Assembly (NCBI GenBank): GCA_003222755.1 | Contig: QHXA01000001.1 | Coordinates: forward strand, 1 to 13,485 | Source: Acidobacteriota bacterium | Lineage (GTDB): Bacteria; Acidobacteriota; Terriglobia; 20CM-2-55-15 | DNA: 13,485 nucleotides | Reading direction: 5' to 3' | Shown here: piece after piece, positions 13,409-13,485 of the stretch | How the letters are laid out: every line of letters starts with the position of its first letter | Position numbering within the stretch: the stretch's first letter is position 1 | Notes under the pieces: model-generated | What the model saw: only the letters and a program-made list of their open reading frames with translations | What the model was told of the DNA's origin: nothing | Databases searched by the model: none | Program-made: the position numbers and the translations under genes

Positions 13409-13485
13409 TGGGTTCGGGCCTCACGCATTACTTCTTATCGACGCCTACACCGCCCTACAGCGGTATTCGACACAAGTCTCGCTCT
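13409..13485. other. Non-coding right edge
   Basis: No gene is seen in the last 77 bases. A small hairpin ACCGC-CCTACA-GCGGT (13449-13464) lies 41 bases past the stop codon, without a T-run, and might be a weak terminator. Confidence 0.3.

Noticed and set aside
1..13485. CRISPR arrays, tRNA or rRNA genes, riboswitches
   Set aside because: No regularly spaced direct repeats, no tRNA-like cloverleaf and no rRNA sequence were seen on reading through; no dedicated search could be run.

Overview
This window looks like a chromosomal piece of an Acidobacteriota genome, in the style of the Solibacter/Bryobacter or Vicinamibacter lineages. The inference rests on family content: Oar-like TonB-dependent receptors that open with a carboxypeptidase-regulatory-like domain, DUF6152-type secreted proteins, DUF6644-type membrane proteins, exported ankyrin proteins and a secreted 'IPLDGRPHLP / EYACHEGNY' protein family. 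Base composition is moderately GC-rich. No rRNA, tRNA, CRISPR or complete insertion sequence was seen.

Layout. (1) 1-1904, minus strand: the N-terminal part of a TonB-dependent receptor running off the left edge, preceded by a secreted protein of unknown function. (2) 1905-2447: a divergent intergenic region with a good promoter for the next receptor. (3) 2448-5657, plus: a complete 1069-residue TonB-dependent receptor. (4) 5678-9421, minus: five close-packed genes, all exported or in the membrane. In order of transcription they are a DUF6644-like membrane protein, an eight-helix membrane protein whose second half repeats the DUF6644-like fold, a DUF6152 protein, a second member of the secreted family seen in (1), and an unknown exported protein. 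(5) 9653-11365, plus: an exported ankyrin-repeat protein. (6) 11385-12158, minus: an exported c-type cytochrome with an extra C-terminal domain. Genes (5) and (6) converge on one hairpin that covers both stop codons. (7) 12245-12904, plus: the broken C-terminal end of a third TonB-dependent receptor, with a frameshift and a 223-bp inverted-repeat element inserted between flanking 7-bp direct repeats. (8) 12992-13408, plus: a second DUF6152 protein.

Function. Every intact gene has a signal peptide or membrane helices, so the locus is wholly devoted to the cell envelope: outer-membrane import, periplasmic proteins of unknown chemistry, a periplasmic haem protein, and small multi-helix membrane proteins. 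The substrate cannot be read from the sequence. Both DUF6152 proteins would begin with His-His after signal-peptide cleavage and lie beside membrane proteins with a conserved intramembrane histidine, so a metal- or redox-linked role is a testable idea but is not shown. The best-supported unusual feature is the MITE-like insertion in the receptor pseudogene: deleting the element and one copy of the direct repeat restores the normal receptor C-terminus in frame.
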